A DNA stretch of 64,000 bases, from NCBI RefSeq assembly GCF_000691145.1, contig NZ_ASJC01000001.1:310001-374000 (forward strand), read 5' to 3'. Below the pieces are notes generated by a model. That model searched no databases. It had not been told where the DNA came from and saw nothing but the letters and a program-made list of their open reading frames with translations. Both the position numbers and the translations under genes were made by a program. Position 1 is the stretch's first letter, and the number at the start of each line of letters is the position of its first letter. Origin of the DNA: Bacillus altitudinis 41KF2b. GTDB taxonomy: Bacteria; Bacillota; Bacilli; Bacillales; Bacillaceae. Of this stretch, positions 52,930-62,205 are shown in pieces.

Positions 52930-52970
52930 AGCCTGTTCTCTCCCATTGTGCTGAGAGCAGGCTTTTTTTT
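52930..52970 (+). terminator. terminator of abh
   Basis: Stem AGCCTGTTCTC / GAGAGCAGGCT with G-T mismatch and eight T. Confidence 0.88.
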
Positions 52971-53065
52971 CTAAAAAAGTTCCTTAAAAATGCCACATCT
53001 TCCTCAAAAAATAAGTGGAAAATGGTACAATTGACAAAGAATCTCAGGGCGGCAGGTGGAATTAT

Positions 53066-54355
53066 TTGAACAAAACTTATCAAGTACGGATCCTGTTATC
53101 CGTTCTTGCATTTATATTAATTTTGAGCTGGGATTTCTTTTATTATCTTAGCGGCTATCACATTAATTGGCCGCTCGATCTAGCCTTTACAGTCGTTGTT
53201 TTGGCCGGTATTTGGAGCATCTCAGGCTATGTGGACCGGTTGAATTTGCTTGTATCAGATTTAAATAAACGAGAAAAAGAAGCGCACGAACTGACAGAGC
53301 GGCTGAATCGAATCACAGATAACTTGCAAGAAATCGTTTTTGAAACCAATGAAAAAGGTGAAATCATTTTTTTAAATCAAGCATGGAAACAAATGACGGG
53401 TTACGACATAGAGGAGTGTCTAGGTACGATGTACAATCAGTACTTTGATCAAGAAGAGCATGTCGTTCAGCATTTGTTGTCTGTGATCAAAGAGCATAAG
53501 GATGAGGGGCGGGTGGAGCTGCAGCTTCTCCATAAAGAAGGAAAAAAGGTATGGGGAGATGTGCATTATAAGCTTTATTTCGATGAACAGCACCAGTTTA
53601 CTGGAGGTATTGGAACGGTTGCAGATATCACGAAACAAAAGCAGGCAAAGCTTGAACTTGAAAGGTCAAATCAGCAACTGCAAATGCAGGCACAAAAGCT
53701 GGCTGTTGCAGGACAAATAGCTGCTGGCATTGCCCATGAAGTCAGAAATCCGCTCACCTCAGTCAATGGATTTTTGCAGCTGATGAAAACGCAATATCCT
53801 GAAAGAACCGATTATTTTGATATCATCTTTTCTGAAATTAAACGCATTGATTTTGTTTTAAGTGAACTGCTTGTCTTAGCAAAACCTCAATCGGTTCAAT
53901 TTCAAGAAGTACAGCTCCATGATTTGCTAGAGCAGGTGATTACCTTATTAAAGACAAATGCCGTTCTTTCAAATATTGATCTCAAACAGCCATTTAAAAA
54001 GCAGGATGCTGGCACGATATTAGCAGACGCCAATCAAATGAAGCAGCTGTTCATTAACTTAATCAAAAATGCGATCGAGGCGATGCCTGAAGGCGGCAAT
54101 ATATACATATCAACAGAAAAAGTGATGAATGAATGGAAAATCACGATTCAAGATGAAGGAAAAGGAATGTCCGAAGAGGACATTCTGAAAATATATGATC
54201 CTTTCTTTTCGACTAAAAAAGAAGGTACAGGACTTGGTTTAACGATCTGTGCGACGATCTTAAAAGATCACCATGGAAGAATGGATGTAAAGAGCGAGCT
54301 CAGCAAAGGGACGGCTTTTGATATTTACTTACCTGTGTATCAAAAAAGCAGATAG
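53066..54355 (+). CDS. kinC: membrane sensor histidine kinase KinC
   Basis: A 429-residue kinase (B. subtilis 428). Two membrane helices (about residues 6-24 and 34-52) are followed by a PAS/PAC domain (about 75-200, ending TVADITKQKQ). The phosphoacceptor His 224 is in AGIAHEVRNPLTS. N, G1 and G2 boxes: INLIKNAIEAM, DEGKGMS and GTGLGL. It phosphorylates Spo0A and the phosphorelay and promotes biofilm formation in response to potassium leakage. TTG 53066 is chosen because AGGTGG lies six bases before it and the length then fits; an ATG 51 bases upstream is less likely. Confidence 0.94.
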   Translation: MNKTYQVRILLSVLAFILILSWDFFYYLSGYHINWPLDLAFTVVVLAGIWSISGYVDRLNLLVSDLNKREKEAHELTERLNRITDNLQEIVFETNEKGEIIFLNQAWKQMTGYDIEECLGTMYNQYFDQEEHVVQHLLSVIKEHKDEGRVELQLLHKEGKKVWGDVHYKLYFDEQHQFTGGIGTVADITKQKQAKLELERSNQQLQMQAQKLAVAGQIAAGIAHEVRNPLTSVNGFLQLMKTQYPERTDYFDIIFSEIKRIDFVLSELLVLAKPQSVQFQEVQLHDLLEQVITLLKTNAVLSNIDLKQPFKKQDAGTILADANQMKQLFINLIKNAIEAMPEGGNIYISTEKVMNEWKITIQDEGKGMSEEDILKIYDPFFSTKKEGTGLGLTICATILKDHHGRMDVKSELSKGTAFDIYLPVYQKSR

Positions 54356-54382
54356 TAGCAAGGTGAGAGGATGTGATGTGTG

Positions 54383-55225
54383 ATGACGAAGGAGACAAAA
54401 ACTTTATTTGTGTATGGGACACTTTTAAAGCACGAAAAGTATCACGAGACATTGATGAAAGAAAGCAGTCCATTAGCAGCATCTGCTTGGATAAAAGGGA
54501 GACTGTACGATACAGGTGAGGGTTACCCTGTGTGTGTTGTCTCGGAACAAAACACAGTATATGGAGAATTGTATGAGGTCAGTGATGAAACGTTGCATAA
54601 GATAGATGAGCTAGAGGAAGGGTATGACCAGCAGGAAATAGAGGTTATGACAGACCAGGGGCCAAGGTCAGCCGTTGCTTATACAATATGTAAGCAGAAG
54701 GCATCGAGTCTAAAGGAGATTGAAAGTGGCTGCTGGAAGTCATATCAACTATGGGAGCGCAAACCGTCTTCCTTCTATTATTTTGCCTATGGGTCCTGTA
54801 TGGATGATGCAAGGTTTAAGCTTGCGAAAGTGGATCATTATTTCAAACAAATCATCGGCGGTGGCACACTTGATCGTTTTACCACAAGGTTTACATTGGT
54901 GCGCCCTGATGGATCAAGAGCAGATATGGTAGAAGACGGCGGAGAAACAGAGGGTGTTCTATATGAAGTACCTTTTGATGCCATTCGTTATTTGTACAAA
55001 CGAGAAGGTGTAAATGAAGGGACTTATCGTCCAGCATTTGTCGATGTCACAGTAGGTGATCAAGTGTATGAGGACTGCTTAACGTTTCTCGTCTTAAAAA
55101 AGAGCGAAGAAATTGCGCCTCCTGGTCATTATCGCAGTGAAATCGAAAAAGGAGCAGACCTTTACTTAAGTGAAGCATTCCGTAAAAAAATACGGTCACA
55201 TATGGATTCATTAATGAAACCGTAG
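54383..55225 (+). CDS. ykqA: gamma-glutamylcyclotransferase-like protein YkqA
   Basis: A 280-residue protein made of two AIG2/GGCT-fold units. The first has VYGTLLKHEKYH (about residue 11) and the second FAYGSCMDDARF (about 136), each the dinucleotide-like YG(T/S) loop of the family. The acidic ELEEGYD stretch lies in the first unit. The activity is unproven. ATG 54383 follows a somewhat distant AGGTGAGAGG; the GTG before it is possible. It lies 27 bases after kinC. Confidence 0.85.
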   Translation: MTKETKTLFVYGTLLKHEKYHETLMKESSPLAASAWIKGRLYDTGEGYPVCVVSEQNTVYGELYEVSDETLHKIDELEEGYDQQEIEVMTDQGPRSAVAYTICKQKASSLKEIESGCWKSYQLWERKPSSFYYFAYGSCMDDARFKLAKVDHYFKQIIGGGTLDRFTTRFTLVRPDGSRADMVEDGGETEGVLYEVPFDAIRYLYKREGVNEGTYRPAFVDVTVGDQVYEDCLTFLVLKKSEEIAPPGHYRSEIEKGADLYLSEAFRKKIRSHMDSLMKP

Positions 55226-55262
55226 TAAAATGCATGGTAAGTGATATAAAAGGAGTCTGAAC

Positions 55263-55931
55263 ATGAAAAAGGAATATGCAGTCATTGGTCTTGGACGCTT
55301 CGGCGGAAGTATCTGCAAGGCGCTAAGTGAAGAAGGACTTGAAGTCATGGCCATGGATATGAATGAAGATCGTGTGAACGAATATGCTAAAATTGCATCA
55401 CATGCCGTGATTGGTGATTCGACGGACGAATCTGTCCTAAAAAACCTAGGCATTCGCAATTTTGATCATGTGATCGTGGCGATAGGTGAAAATATTCAGG
55501 CGAGTATTTTAACAACGATTATGCTGAAAGAACTTGGTGTCAAAATGGTCACAGTGAAAGCTCAAAATGACTACCATGAAAAGGTTTTGAATAAAATTGG
55601 TGCGGACCGTATTGTCCATCCAGAACGAGACATGGGCAGACGGATTGCACATAAAATTATTTCTAACAACGTGCTTGATTATTTAGAGCTGTCAGATGAG
55701 TACAGCCTTATTGAAATCGTCGCCAACAGCAGACTTGCTGGGCACTCTTTGTTAGATCTCGACATTCGTGCAAGGTACGGGATCAATATCGTGGCAATTA
55801 AGCGAGGGAAAGAAGTGATCGTTTCACCGCTCGCAGATGAAATGATTCAAAAAGAAGATATTCTCATTGTCATTGGGGCAGTAGCAGATATCGGGCGCTT
55901 TGAAAAACGGGAAATGCAGAACGACTATTAA
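55263..55931 (+). CDS. ktrC: potassium channel gating subunit KtrC (YkqB)
   Basis: A 222-residue RCK protein. The N-terminal Rossmann domain has VIGLGRFGGSICKAL (residues 7-21) and binds ATP/ADP; the C-terminal RCK_C domain (about 135-215) binds c-di-AMP in B. subtilis. It forms a ring on a KtrB/KtrD membrane subunit to control K+ uptake. AAAGGAG precedes ATG 55263. With darB, it is the second c-di-AMP target in the window. Confidence 0.95.
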   Translation: MKKEYAVIGLGRFGGSICKALSEEGLEVMAMDMNEDRVNEYAKIASHAVIGDSTDESVLKNLGIRNFDHVIVAIGENIQASILTTIMLKELGVKMVTVKAQNDYHEKVLNKIGADRIVHPERDMGRRIAHKIISNNVLDYLELSDEYSLIEIVANSRLAGHSLLDLDIRARYGINIVAIKRGKEVIVSPLADEMIQKEDILIVIGAVADIGRFEKREMQNDY

Positions 55932-55956
55932 ACACTCCGAGAAGGGGTGTTTTTTG
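55929..55956 (+). terminator. terminator of ktrC
   Basis: Stem AAACACTCC / GGGGTGTTT with GAGAA loop and T run. Confidence 0.85.
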
Positions 55957-56124
55957 CTTTAGAAGTGTACGTATGGGGCGGACATTGTGGGAAAGAACAA
56001 AGTGGAAATGAGCCGTTTACTTTCCAAAAGAACAGCAAAATAGAACATGGTTATTTTTCAGCCAATTATCACTATTCAGAAATAAAAATCAATCTTTTGA
56101 TATGGTTGATTTTCTCTAAATGTC

Positions 56125-56153
56125 ATTGACTGGACAAACAGATTCGTTTACGA
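56125..56153 (+). promoter_or_regulatory. promoter of adeC
   Basis: TTGACT (56125-56130), 17 bases, TACGAT (56148-56153). A preceding hairpin (AATCAAT / GTTGATT, near 56088-56110) is of unknown role. Confidence 0.7.
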
Positions 56154-56193
56154 TAAGAAACATTATATTGTTTACTCGGAGGAGGCAGTGTCG

Positions 56194-57924
56194 TTGGATA
56201 AGGAGCTTTTCAGACATCAAATTGAGGTAGCTGCAAAGAGAAAAAAAGCAGCCCTAGTGATTAAACATGCGAAGGTTATGGACGTGTTTAACCAGGAATG
56301 GATAGACGCTGATGTCGCTGTTGAAAATGGAAAAATAGTAGGAATTGGGGAGTATGAAGGAGAACAGGAGCTGGATGCAACAGGTCAAATGCTTGTTCCC
56401 GGTTTCATTGACGGCCACGTTCATATCGAATCCTCGATGGTGACTCCTGCTGAATTTTCCAAAGCTGTCGTTCCTCACGGTGTGACAACTGTTGTAACAG
56501 ACCCGCATGAAATTGCCAATGTATCCGGTGTTGCAGGTATCCGTTTTATGCTCGAAGAAGCGAGAAAAGCTGCTTTAAATATATATTTCATGCTGCCATC
56601 CTGTGTACCGGCAGTCAGCTTTGAACGATCAGGTGCTACGCTAAAAGCAAAAGATTTAAAGCCTCTTTATCAGGAGAAAGAAGTGCTTGGTCTTGCCGAA
56701 GTGATGGATTATGTCGCGGTGGAACAAGCGGAAGAAGATATGCTTCAAAAACTGCTTGATGCTCAACATGAACATAAACTCATTGATGGCCATCTAGCAG
56801 GATTAACGGACCGATTAATTAATGTGTACCGAACAGCTAATGTCCAAACGGATCATGAGGTGACAACAGCTCAAGAGGCCCTTGAACGTGTCAAAAGAGG
56901 CATGTATGTCATGCTCAGAGAAGGTTCTGTTGCTAAAAACGTGAAAAACGTATTACCTGCTGTCAATGAGAAGAATGCGAGACGCTTTTTCTTTTGTACG
57001 GATGATAAACATTTAGATGATTTAATGGCTCAAGGAAGTATTGATGAACAAGTACGGATGTCGATACAAGAAGGATTGGACCCCTTTTTAGCATATCAAA
57101 TGGGAAGTTTAAACGCAGCGGAGTGCTTCGGTCTCAAAACAAAGGGAGCGATTGCACCAGGCTTTGACGCGGACTTTATGCTCATTTCTGACTTACATGA
57201 GGTAGGAATTACAAGCGTCTTTATCGCAGGAGAATTGGTCTCTGAACATGGAGAATATTTGCCAAGTGTCGACAAGATCACGCCAAGTTCTTCGCTCATG
57301 CAATCGGTACATGCAGTGGACGTTCAAGAGAAAAATTTAACGCTGCCTATAACAGATCATCAAAAGATGAATGTCATCCGCATTATACCGAATCAGCTTG
57401 AAACGAAATTAGAACAAATATCTCCTTCTGGTAGCGATGGACAATTTACGAGTGATATTGATCGAGATGTATTAAAAATAGTGCTTGTCGAACGCCACAA
57501 AGGTCTATCTGAAATTGGGATAGGGGTTGTCAGCGGTTTCGGCTTAAAAGAGGGGGCGATTGCAACAACAGTTGCCCATGACTCGCATAACTTAATTGCC
57601 GTTGGAACAAATGATGCTGATATGATCAAAGCCATTGAGACGCTAAAAGAAGCAGGGGGCGGTTTGACCGTTGTAAAAAACGGAGAAGTTCTTCATACGC
57701 TTCCATTACCGATTTCCGGTTTATTATCAGATCAACCTGCACATACGGTCAATGAAAGCCTTCATGCACTTCATGATGCTTTAAAGGAAACAGGCTTTGT
57801 TTTAGACTTTAATCCGTTTTTGACATTATCCTTCTTGGCACTGCCAGTCATTCCTGATGTGAAAATGACAACACAAGGATTGTTTGATGTGAGAAGTTTT
57901 CAGCATCTCCCGATTCAATCGTAA
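56194..57924 (+). CDS. adeC: adenine deaminase AdeC
   Basis: About 576 residues of the amidohydrolase superfamily; converts adenine to hypoxanthine and ammonia for purine salvage. Metal sites: DGHVHIESSM (about residues 71-80) and the later LIDGHLAGL and DDKHLDDL regions; LNAAECFGL and GAIAPGFDADF are family hallmarks. Either GTG 56188 or TTG 56194 may start translation behind GGAGGAGG. TTG is preferred because it gives better spacing and lines up with the B. subtilis N-terminus. Confidence 0.94.
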   Translation: MDKELFRHQIEVAAKRKKAALVIKHAKVMDVFNQEWIDADVAVENGKIVGIGEYEGEQELDATGQMLVPGFIDGHVHIESSMVTPAEFSKAVVPHGVTTVVTDPHEIANVSGVAGIRFMLEEARKAALNIYFMLPSCVPAVSFERSGATLKAKDLKPLYQEKEVLGLAEVMDYVAVEQAEEDMLQKLLDAQHEHKLIDGHLAGLTDRLINVYRTANVQTDHEVTTAQEALERVKRGMYVMLREGSVAKNVKNVLPAVNEKNARRFFFCTDDKHLDDLMAQGSIDEQVRMSIQEGLDPFLAYQMGSLNAAECFGLKTKGAIAPGFDADFMLISDLHEVGITSVFIAGELVSEHGEYLPSVDKITPSSSLMQSVHAVDVQEKNLTLPITDHQKMNVIRIIPNQLETKLEQISPSGSDGQFTSDIDRDVLKIVLVERHKGLSEIGIGVVSGFGLKEGAIATTVAHDSHNLIAVGTNDADMIKAIETLKEAGGGLTVVKNGEVLHTLPLPISGLLSDQPAHTVNESLHALHDALKETGFVLDFNPFLTLSFLALPVIPDVKMTTQGLFDVRSFQHLPIQS

Positions 57925-57936
57925 AACAATGACTGA

Positions 57937-57973
57937 ATCCGCACGTATCGTACAGATATGCGGGTTTTTTTTA
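57937..57973 (+). terminator. terminator of adeC
   Basis: Stem CCGCACGTATC / GATATGCGGG, then eight T. Confidence 0.8.
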
Positions 57974-57980
57974 TTGCGCA

Positions 57981-58013
57981 TAAAAAAGAGACACAGCCAA
58001 TTGGCTGTGTCTC
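57981..58013 (-). terminator. terminator of rpoY-rnjA
   Basis: Perfect palindrome GAGACACAGCC-AATT-GGCTGTGTCTC followed on the minus strand by TTTTTT. Confidence 0.9.
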
Positions 58014-58024
58014 CTTGTACGTCC

Positions 58025-59692
58025 TTACACTTCCATAATAATCGGTAAAATCATTGGGCGGCGTCTTGTTTTTTCATAAAGGAAAGGAGCAAGAGTGTCA
58101 GTAATCTCGTTCTTAATTTCTGACCATTGAGTCGTCTTACGTTCCATTACTTTTTCAAGATGCTTTGAAATGAGATCTTGCGCGTCATTAATGAGGTCTC
58201 CAGATTCTCTCATGTAGACAAAACCTCTTGAGATTAAATCAGGACCTGCAGAAATTTTGAATTCTTTCATATCCATGCTGACAACAACAATGACAAGACC
58301 TTCTTCTGAAAGAATGCGGCGGTCTCTTAACACGATGTTGCCGATATCACCAATACCGCTACCGTCGATATACACGTTGCCTGATGGAATTTTGCCAGCG
58401 ACACTTGCTTCGTCACCTTTCAGTGCAAGAACTTCACCGTTATCCATGATAAAGCAGTTTTCCTCAGGGATTCCGCAATCATTCGCAAGTTTAATATGCG
58501 TTTTTTGCATGCGGTACTCACCGTGAATCGGCATGAAGAATTTAGGTTTAATTAAACGGAGCATCAGCTTTTGTTCTTCCTGCCCGCCGTGTCCAGAGGT
58601 ATGAATATTATTGAGTGAGCCATGAATGACTTCAGCACCAGCACGATACAGCTGGTTAATAGTACGGCTTACGCTAATATTGTTACCTGGGATCGGTGAA
58701 GACGAGAAGACAACAGTGTCACCAGGGTTAATTGAAATCTGGCGGTGCGTACCGTTGGCAATACGAGAAAGAGCGGCCATCGGTTCGCCCTGACTACCAG
58801 TACAAAGAATGGTTACTTTGTTTGCTGGAAGGCGGTTGATTTCATTGTGTTCAATGAACGTGTTTTTTGGACATTTGATATATCCGAGCTCTTGTCCAAT
58901 ATCAATGGCAGACTCCATGCTACGTCCAAACACAGCGACTTTTCGGCCGTTGGCAACAGCTGACTCGATGACTTGCTGAAGTCTGTGAATGTTAGATGCA
59001 AATGTAGCAAAGATAATACGTCCATCTACTTTTCTGAAGATGTCATCAATGCTTTCACCTACACGTCTTTCGGACATCGTAAATTCTGGAATTTCACTAT
59101 TTGTACTGTCAGATAGAAGACAAAGAACGCCTTCTTTCCCGATCTCAGCCATTTTCGTTAAATTGGCAGGCTCGCCAACAGGAGTAAAGTCAAACTTGAA
59201 ATCGCCTGTATGTACGATGTTACCAGGAGGTGTCTTCACGACAATTCCATAAGAATCTGGGATACTGTGCGTCGTTCTAAAGAAAGACACAGCTGTTTTT
59301 CTAAATTTGATCGTATCTTCTTCTTCAAAGATGTGAAGTTTGGTCTGTCTTAATAGACCATGCTCTTCCAATTTGTTACGAAGTAGGCCGATTGCGAGTT
59401 TGCCTCCGTAAACTGGAATATTCACTTGCTTGAGAAGATAAGGGATACCGCCGATGTGGTCTTCATGTCCATGAGTAATAAAAAGACCTTTGATTTTATC
59501 TTCGTTTTTAACTAAATACGTATAGTCAGGGATGACGTAATCAATTCCAAGAAGTTCATCTTCAGGAAACTTAATACCAGCATCAATCAAAATGATTTCA
59601 TCTTGAAATTGAACGCCATACGTGTTTTTACCGATCTCGCCTAATCCGCCGAGCGCAAAAACTGCCGCCTGATCGTTTTTTACAAATTTCAT
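58025..59692 (-). CDS. rnjA: ribonuclease J1 RnjA
   Basis: A 555-residue 5'-3' exo- and endoribonuclease of the beta-CASP metallo-beta-lactamase family, same length as in B. subtilis. The metal motif is [10 protein letters not shown] (about residues 73-82); HTGDFKFD and a later [15 protein letters not shown] are further ligands. It matures 16S rRNA and drives mRNA decay. ATG 59692 (MKFVKNDQ) uses ATGAGGA as ribosome site, which overlaps the rpoY stop, so the two are translationally coupled. Confidence 0.97.
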   Translation of the reverse strand: MKFVKNDQAAVFALGGLGEIGKNTYGVQFQDEIILIDAGIKFPEDELLGIDYVIPDYTYLVKNEDKIKGLFITHGHEDHIGGIPYLLKQVNIPVYGGKLAIGLLRNKLEEHGLLRQTKLHIFEEEDTIKFRKTAVSFFRTTHSIPDSYGIVVKTPPGNIVHTGDFKFDFTPVGEPANLTKMAEIGKEGVLCLLSDSTNSEIPEFTMSERRVGESIDDIFRKVDGRIIFATFASNIHRLQQVIESAVANGRKVAVFGRSMESAIDIGQELGYIKCPKNTFIEHNEINRLPANKVTILCTGSQGEPMAALSRIANGTHRQISINPGDTVVFSSSPIPGNNISVSRTINQLYRAGAEVIHGSLNNIHTSGHGGQEEQKLMLRLIKPKFFMPIHGEYRMQKTHIKLANDCGIPEENCFIMDNGEVLALKGDEASVAGKIPSGNVYIDGSGIGDIGNIVLRDRRILSEEGLVIVVVSMDMKEFKISAGPDLISRGFVYMRESGDLINDAQDLISKHLEKVMERKTTQWSEIKNEITDTLAPFLYEKTRRRPMILPIIMEV

Positions 59693-59697
59693 TCCTC

Positions 59698-59907
59698 TCA
59701 TAGCTCCAATACTTTAAAATTTTCACTTTCTCGTTCATAGTCTAAAAAAGCACCGTCTACAGGCTGAATGAATTCAATATTGTAGTTATGTTTTTTCAAC
59801 TTATCGCGTACGTCTCTTTCAGAAACCGCTTCAACGTATAGTGAATCTGTGTGTTCTCTCACAGGTACCTCAGTCGTACTTGCCTGAAAAAATACCTTAT
59901 ATATCAT
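59698..59907 (-). CDS. rpoY: RNA polymerase epsilon subunit RpoY (YkzG)
   Basis: A 69-residue small subunit of Firmicute RNA polymerase. [20 protein letters not shown] at the start and FKVLEL at the end are family hallmarks. AAGGAGAGAT lies before ATG 59907. Its stop is six bases before the rnjA start. The rpoY-rnjA pair is conserved across Bacilli and links transcription to RNA decay. Confidence 0.95.
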   Translation of the reverse strand: MIYKVFFQASTTEVPVREHTDSLYVEAVSERDVRDKLKKHNYNIEFIQPVDGAFLDYERESENFKVLEL

Positions 59908-59989
59908 CCAAATCTCTCCTTAAATACCGTATGTTACACTCGCTTATTCTATTATATTAAAAAAACGCGCATAAGAAAAGTCTCAGAGA

Positions 59990-60027
59990 AAAAAGGACCT
60001 TCAGCAAATGTGCGGAAGATCCTTTTA
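59990..60027 (-). terminator. terminator of the 23-codon mini-gene
   Basis: On the minus strand AAAAGGATCTTCC / TGAAGGTCCTTTT around a loop of about 10 bases, then T run. Confidence 0.75.
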
Positions 60028-60096
60028 AGCAATCGATTTTTTACGAAGCATGTCCTTCCATTGTCTTCGAATTTTCTTGCGCAGACGACGAAGCAT
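60025..60096 (-). CDS. 23-residue cationic mini-protein
   Basis: The frame starts ATG 60096 and encodes MLRRLRKKIRRQWKDMLR followed by KKSIA and a stop. It has about ten basic residues with Leu/Ile/Trp spaced to give an amphipathic helix. A strong AAAGGAGG lies about nine bases upstream. A TGTAAC-N17-TATAAT promoter lies further upstream and a terminator begins at the stop. The short size leaves doubt, and it could instead be a regulatory leader. I do not recognise it. Confidence 0.55.
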   Translation of the reverse strand: MLRRLRKKIRRQWKDMLRKKSIA

Positions 60097-60162
60097 CGCG
60101 GATCGCCTCCTTTCGGTATGAGTCTCATTCAGCCATTTGTTCCGTTCTCTCTATATACTTGT

Positions 60163-60191
60163 ATTATATGATGTTTCCACTTAATGTTACA
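60163..60191 (-). promoter_or_regulatory. promoter of the 23-codon mini-gene
   Basis: On the minus strand TGTAAC (60191-60186), 17 bases, TATAAT (60168-60163). The -10 is perfect and the -35 is weak. Confidence 0.5.
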
Positions 60192-60301
60192 TGGTTATAT
60201 GTGGGAAATGGGCGTTTTAAGAGGAAGTGGTTTCGTCAGTGAAGATCTTTCTGTATGATGAAGGGGAGAGGGTATACATAACAAGAGACAGGAGACGAGA
60301 T

Positions 60302-61081
60302 ATGAATAAAAAAGTCATCTTCTTTGATATCGACGGTACTTTATATGACCATGATAAAAAAATACCTGAATCAACGAAGCGAGCTGTTCGTTTATTAAAA
60401 GAAAAAGGGCATCATCTCTTCATTGCATCTGGCCGTTCGCCTTTTCTTATCCAGCCTATTTTAGAAGAAATAGGGCTTGACTCATTTATTGCTTATAACG
60501 GTCAGTATGTCATGTACGAAGGAGAAGTCATTTATGGCAATCCGCTTAAGCAAGAGCTGATGGATAAAATTTATGAAACAGCGGATCAACATGATCATCC
60601 GCTTGTTTTCATGGGAGAGAAGACGATGAAGGCGTCTGTGCCGAACCATCCATTTATCCATGAAGGGATTGGCACTTTAAAAACAGAGCATCCCGAGCAT
60701 GATTTGTCATTCTTTAAAGAAAACGTCATTTATCAAATGCTGCTATTTTGTAAAGCAGAAGAGGAACATCTATATGAAGCGTTCCGTGAAGAAATTGATC
60801 TCGTCAGGTGGCATGAGCTGTCTACGGATGTCCTGCCAAAAGGTGGATCAAAGGCTGAAGGAATTAAACGAGTCATTGAAAGACTCCCGTACGATCAAAA
60901 GGACACAATTGCCTTCGGTGACGGGCTGAACGATCGAGAAATGATTTCGTTTGTTGGAACAGGCGTTGCGATGGGGAATGCAGTCAATGAATTAAAAACA
61001 TTAGCTGACTTTGTCACCAAACCTGTAGATGAGGATGGCATATTCCACGCTGTGACTGAATTAGGCCTTATTGATGAATAA
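60302..61081 (+). CDS. ykrA: HAD-superfamily (Cof-type) phosphatase YkrA
   Basis: A 259-residue HAD hydrolase with a C2-type cap. Motif I is FFDIDGTLYD (Asp nucleophile about residue 9), motif II IASGRSP (about 42), the Lys in PKGGSKAEGIKRV, and motif IV GDGLNDREM (about 207). Cof-type enzymes dephosphorylate sugar or cofactor phosphates; the substrate is unknown. ATG 60302 follows AGGAGACGAG; 25 upstream in-frame codons lack a site. Confidence 0.9.
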   Translation: MNKKVIFFDIDGTLYDHDKKIPESTKRAVRLLKEKGHHLFIASGRSPFLIQPILEEIGLDSFIAYNGQYVMYEGEVIYGNPLKQELMDKIYETADQHDHPLVFMGEKTMKASVPNHPFIHEGIGTLKTEHPEHDLSFFKENVIYQMLLFCKAEEEHLYEAFREEIDLVRWHELSTDVLPKGGSKAEGIKRVIERLPYDQKDTIAFGDGLNDREMISFVGTGVAMGNAVNELKTLADFVTKPVDEDGIFHAVTELGLIDE

Positions 61082-61082
61082 A

Positions 61083-61120
61083 AAAACAAGACCCGCTGAT
61101 GGACGGGTCTTGTTTTTTTA
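61083..61120. terminator. bidirectional terminator between ykrA and defB
   Basis: Perfect stem AACAAGACCCG / CGGGTCTTGTT with 8-nt loop and A/T runs. Confidence 0.9.
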
Positions 61121-61678
61121 TTATGATCTGCCGATCGCAACCGCGTTGTCTGGCTCGGCGAATGGATGATCTTTTTGAATATGATCATAAAACATAATGC
61201 CATTTAAGTGGTCAATTTCATGCTGAAAAACGATGGCCGGAAACCCTTTTAGGCGAATATCAATGTCTTCACCTTCAAGCGTTGTACCTTTCACCCTGAT
61301 TTTTTCATAGCGCGGGACGAATCCAGGGATGGCTTCATCAACAGATAAACAGCCTTCTCCAGTAGCTAAATAAGCTCTTTTGACTGAATGGCTAACAATG
61401 CGAGGATTGAATAATGCATAGCTGTAAAGTTCTCCGCCCTCGTCTTCACAGTGAACAGCAATCATTCGTTTACTGATATTGATTTGCGGAGCTGCTAGGC
61501 CAACACCGGGTCTAAGTTCATATTTTTCAGCAATGTCTGCATCCTGACTGTTTTTGACAAATTCAATCATGTCAGCTAATTGCTGTTTTTCTTCTTCTGT
61601 TGGCGGGAGTTCGACCGCTTCAGCTGTTTGTCTTAAGACGGGATGCCCGTCTCGTACGATATCATCCATGGTAATCAC
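61121..61678 (-). CDS. defB: peptide deformylase DefB (YkrB)
   Basis: A 185-residue iron-dependent deformylase that removes formyl from new proteins. The three motifs are GVGLAAPQI (about residues 58-66), EGCLSVDE (metal Cys, about 110-117) and QHEIDHLNG (two His and catalytic Glu, about 153-161). Length equals B. subtilis DefB within one residue. It is the main deformylase there. Confidence 0.96.
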   Translation of the reverse strand: MITMDDIVRDGHPVLRQTAEAVELPPTEEEKQQLADMIEFVKNSQDADIAEKYELRPGVGLAAPQINISKRMIAVHCEDEGGELYSYALFNPRIVSHSVKRAYLATGEGCLSVDEAIPGFVPRYEKIRVKGTTLEGEDIDIRLKGFPAIVFQHEIDHLNGIMFYDHIQKDHPFAEPDNAVAIGRS

Positions 61679-61747
61679 AAAACTTCACTCCTATTTCCTT
61701 TGTATGTAAAGTATATAAAATGATACACAACATATGCAATGAAATAA

Positions 61748-61775
61748 AGAAGACCGGTCGTATGAGACCGGTCAG
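61748..61775 (-). terminator. terminator of the YjcZ-like gene
   Basis: Stem GACCGGTC / GACCGGTC around a 6-nt loop. The minus-strand tail is T-rich (CTTCTTTATTTC). Confidence 0.65.
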
Positions 61776-61790
61776 AGGCTTATTCAGCCA

Positions 61791-61994
61791 TTAGCAGCAG
61801 CCACCGCCGCCTAAGAATGCTGCGCCAACAATGATCAATAGAATGAATAGGACGACGATTAAAGCGAATGTACGTCCACCACCGTAACCGCAACCGTATC
61901 CACCACCATAACTTGGATAGCAACAACCGCCGCCGTATCCATAACCGTAACCGCCGTATCCACCATACATACTTCCATGACTATAATTAGACAT
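61791..61994 (-). CDS. glycine-rich YjcZ-family sporulation mini-protein
   Basis: A 67-residue protein. Residues 8-41 are Gly/Tyr/Cys-rich repeats ([13 protein letters not shown] and similar). They are followed by [20 protein letters not shown], the hallmark membrane segment of the tiny YjcZ family, and a Cys-Cys end. AAAGGAGGT lies before ATG 61994; 32 upstream in-frame codons are not used. A perfect SigK-type promoter upstream supports late mother-cell expression, perhaps in the spore coat. Family members are small sporulation proteins of unknown role. Confidence 0.85.
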   Translation of the reverse strand: MSNYSHGSMYGGYGGYGYGYGGGCCYPSYGGGYGCGYGGGRTFALIVVLFILLIIVGAAFLGGGGCC

Positions 61995-62055
61995 ACTTTT
62001 GACCTCCTTTGGAAATACACTCGGCCTCTCATAAGTGAAGGCGAAGCGTGTAATA

Positions 62056-62082
62056 TAAACTATGTATGAATGCACTATTTGT
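62056..62082 (-). promoter_or_regulatory. SigK promoter of the YjcZ-like gene
   Basis: On the minus strand AC, 16 bases, CATAGTTTA, fitting AC-N16-CATANNNTA exactly, about 60 bases before the start codon. Confidence 0.72.
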
Positions 62083-62205
62083 ATAGTCATGAGCCTAGAG
62101 CATGAAAAAAATCTTCTTTCCCCTCAAAAAAACAGCCTCTTTCCTTGTCACAACCGCCCTGAAAAATTATAGTGGTATGTGGAGATGTAAAGGGGGACCT
62201 TGTAA

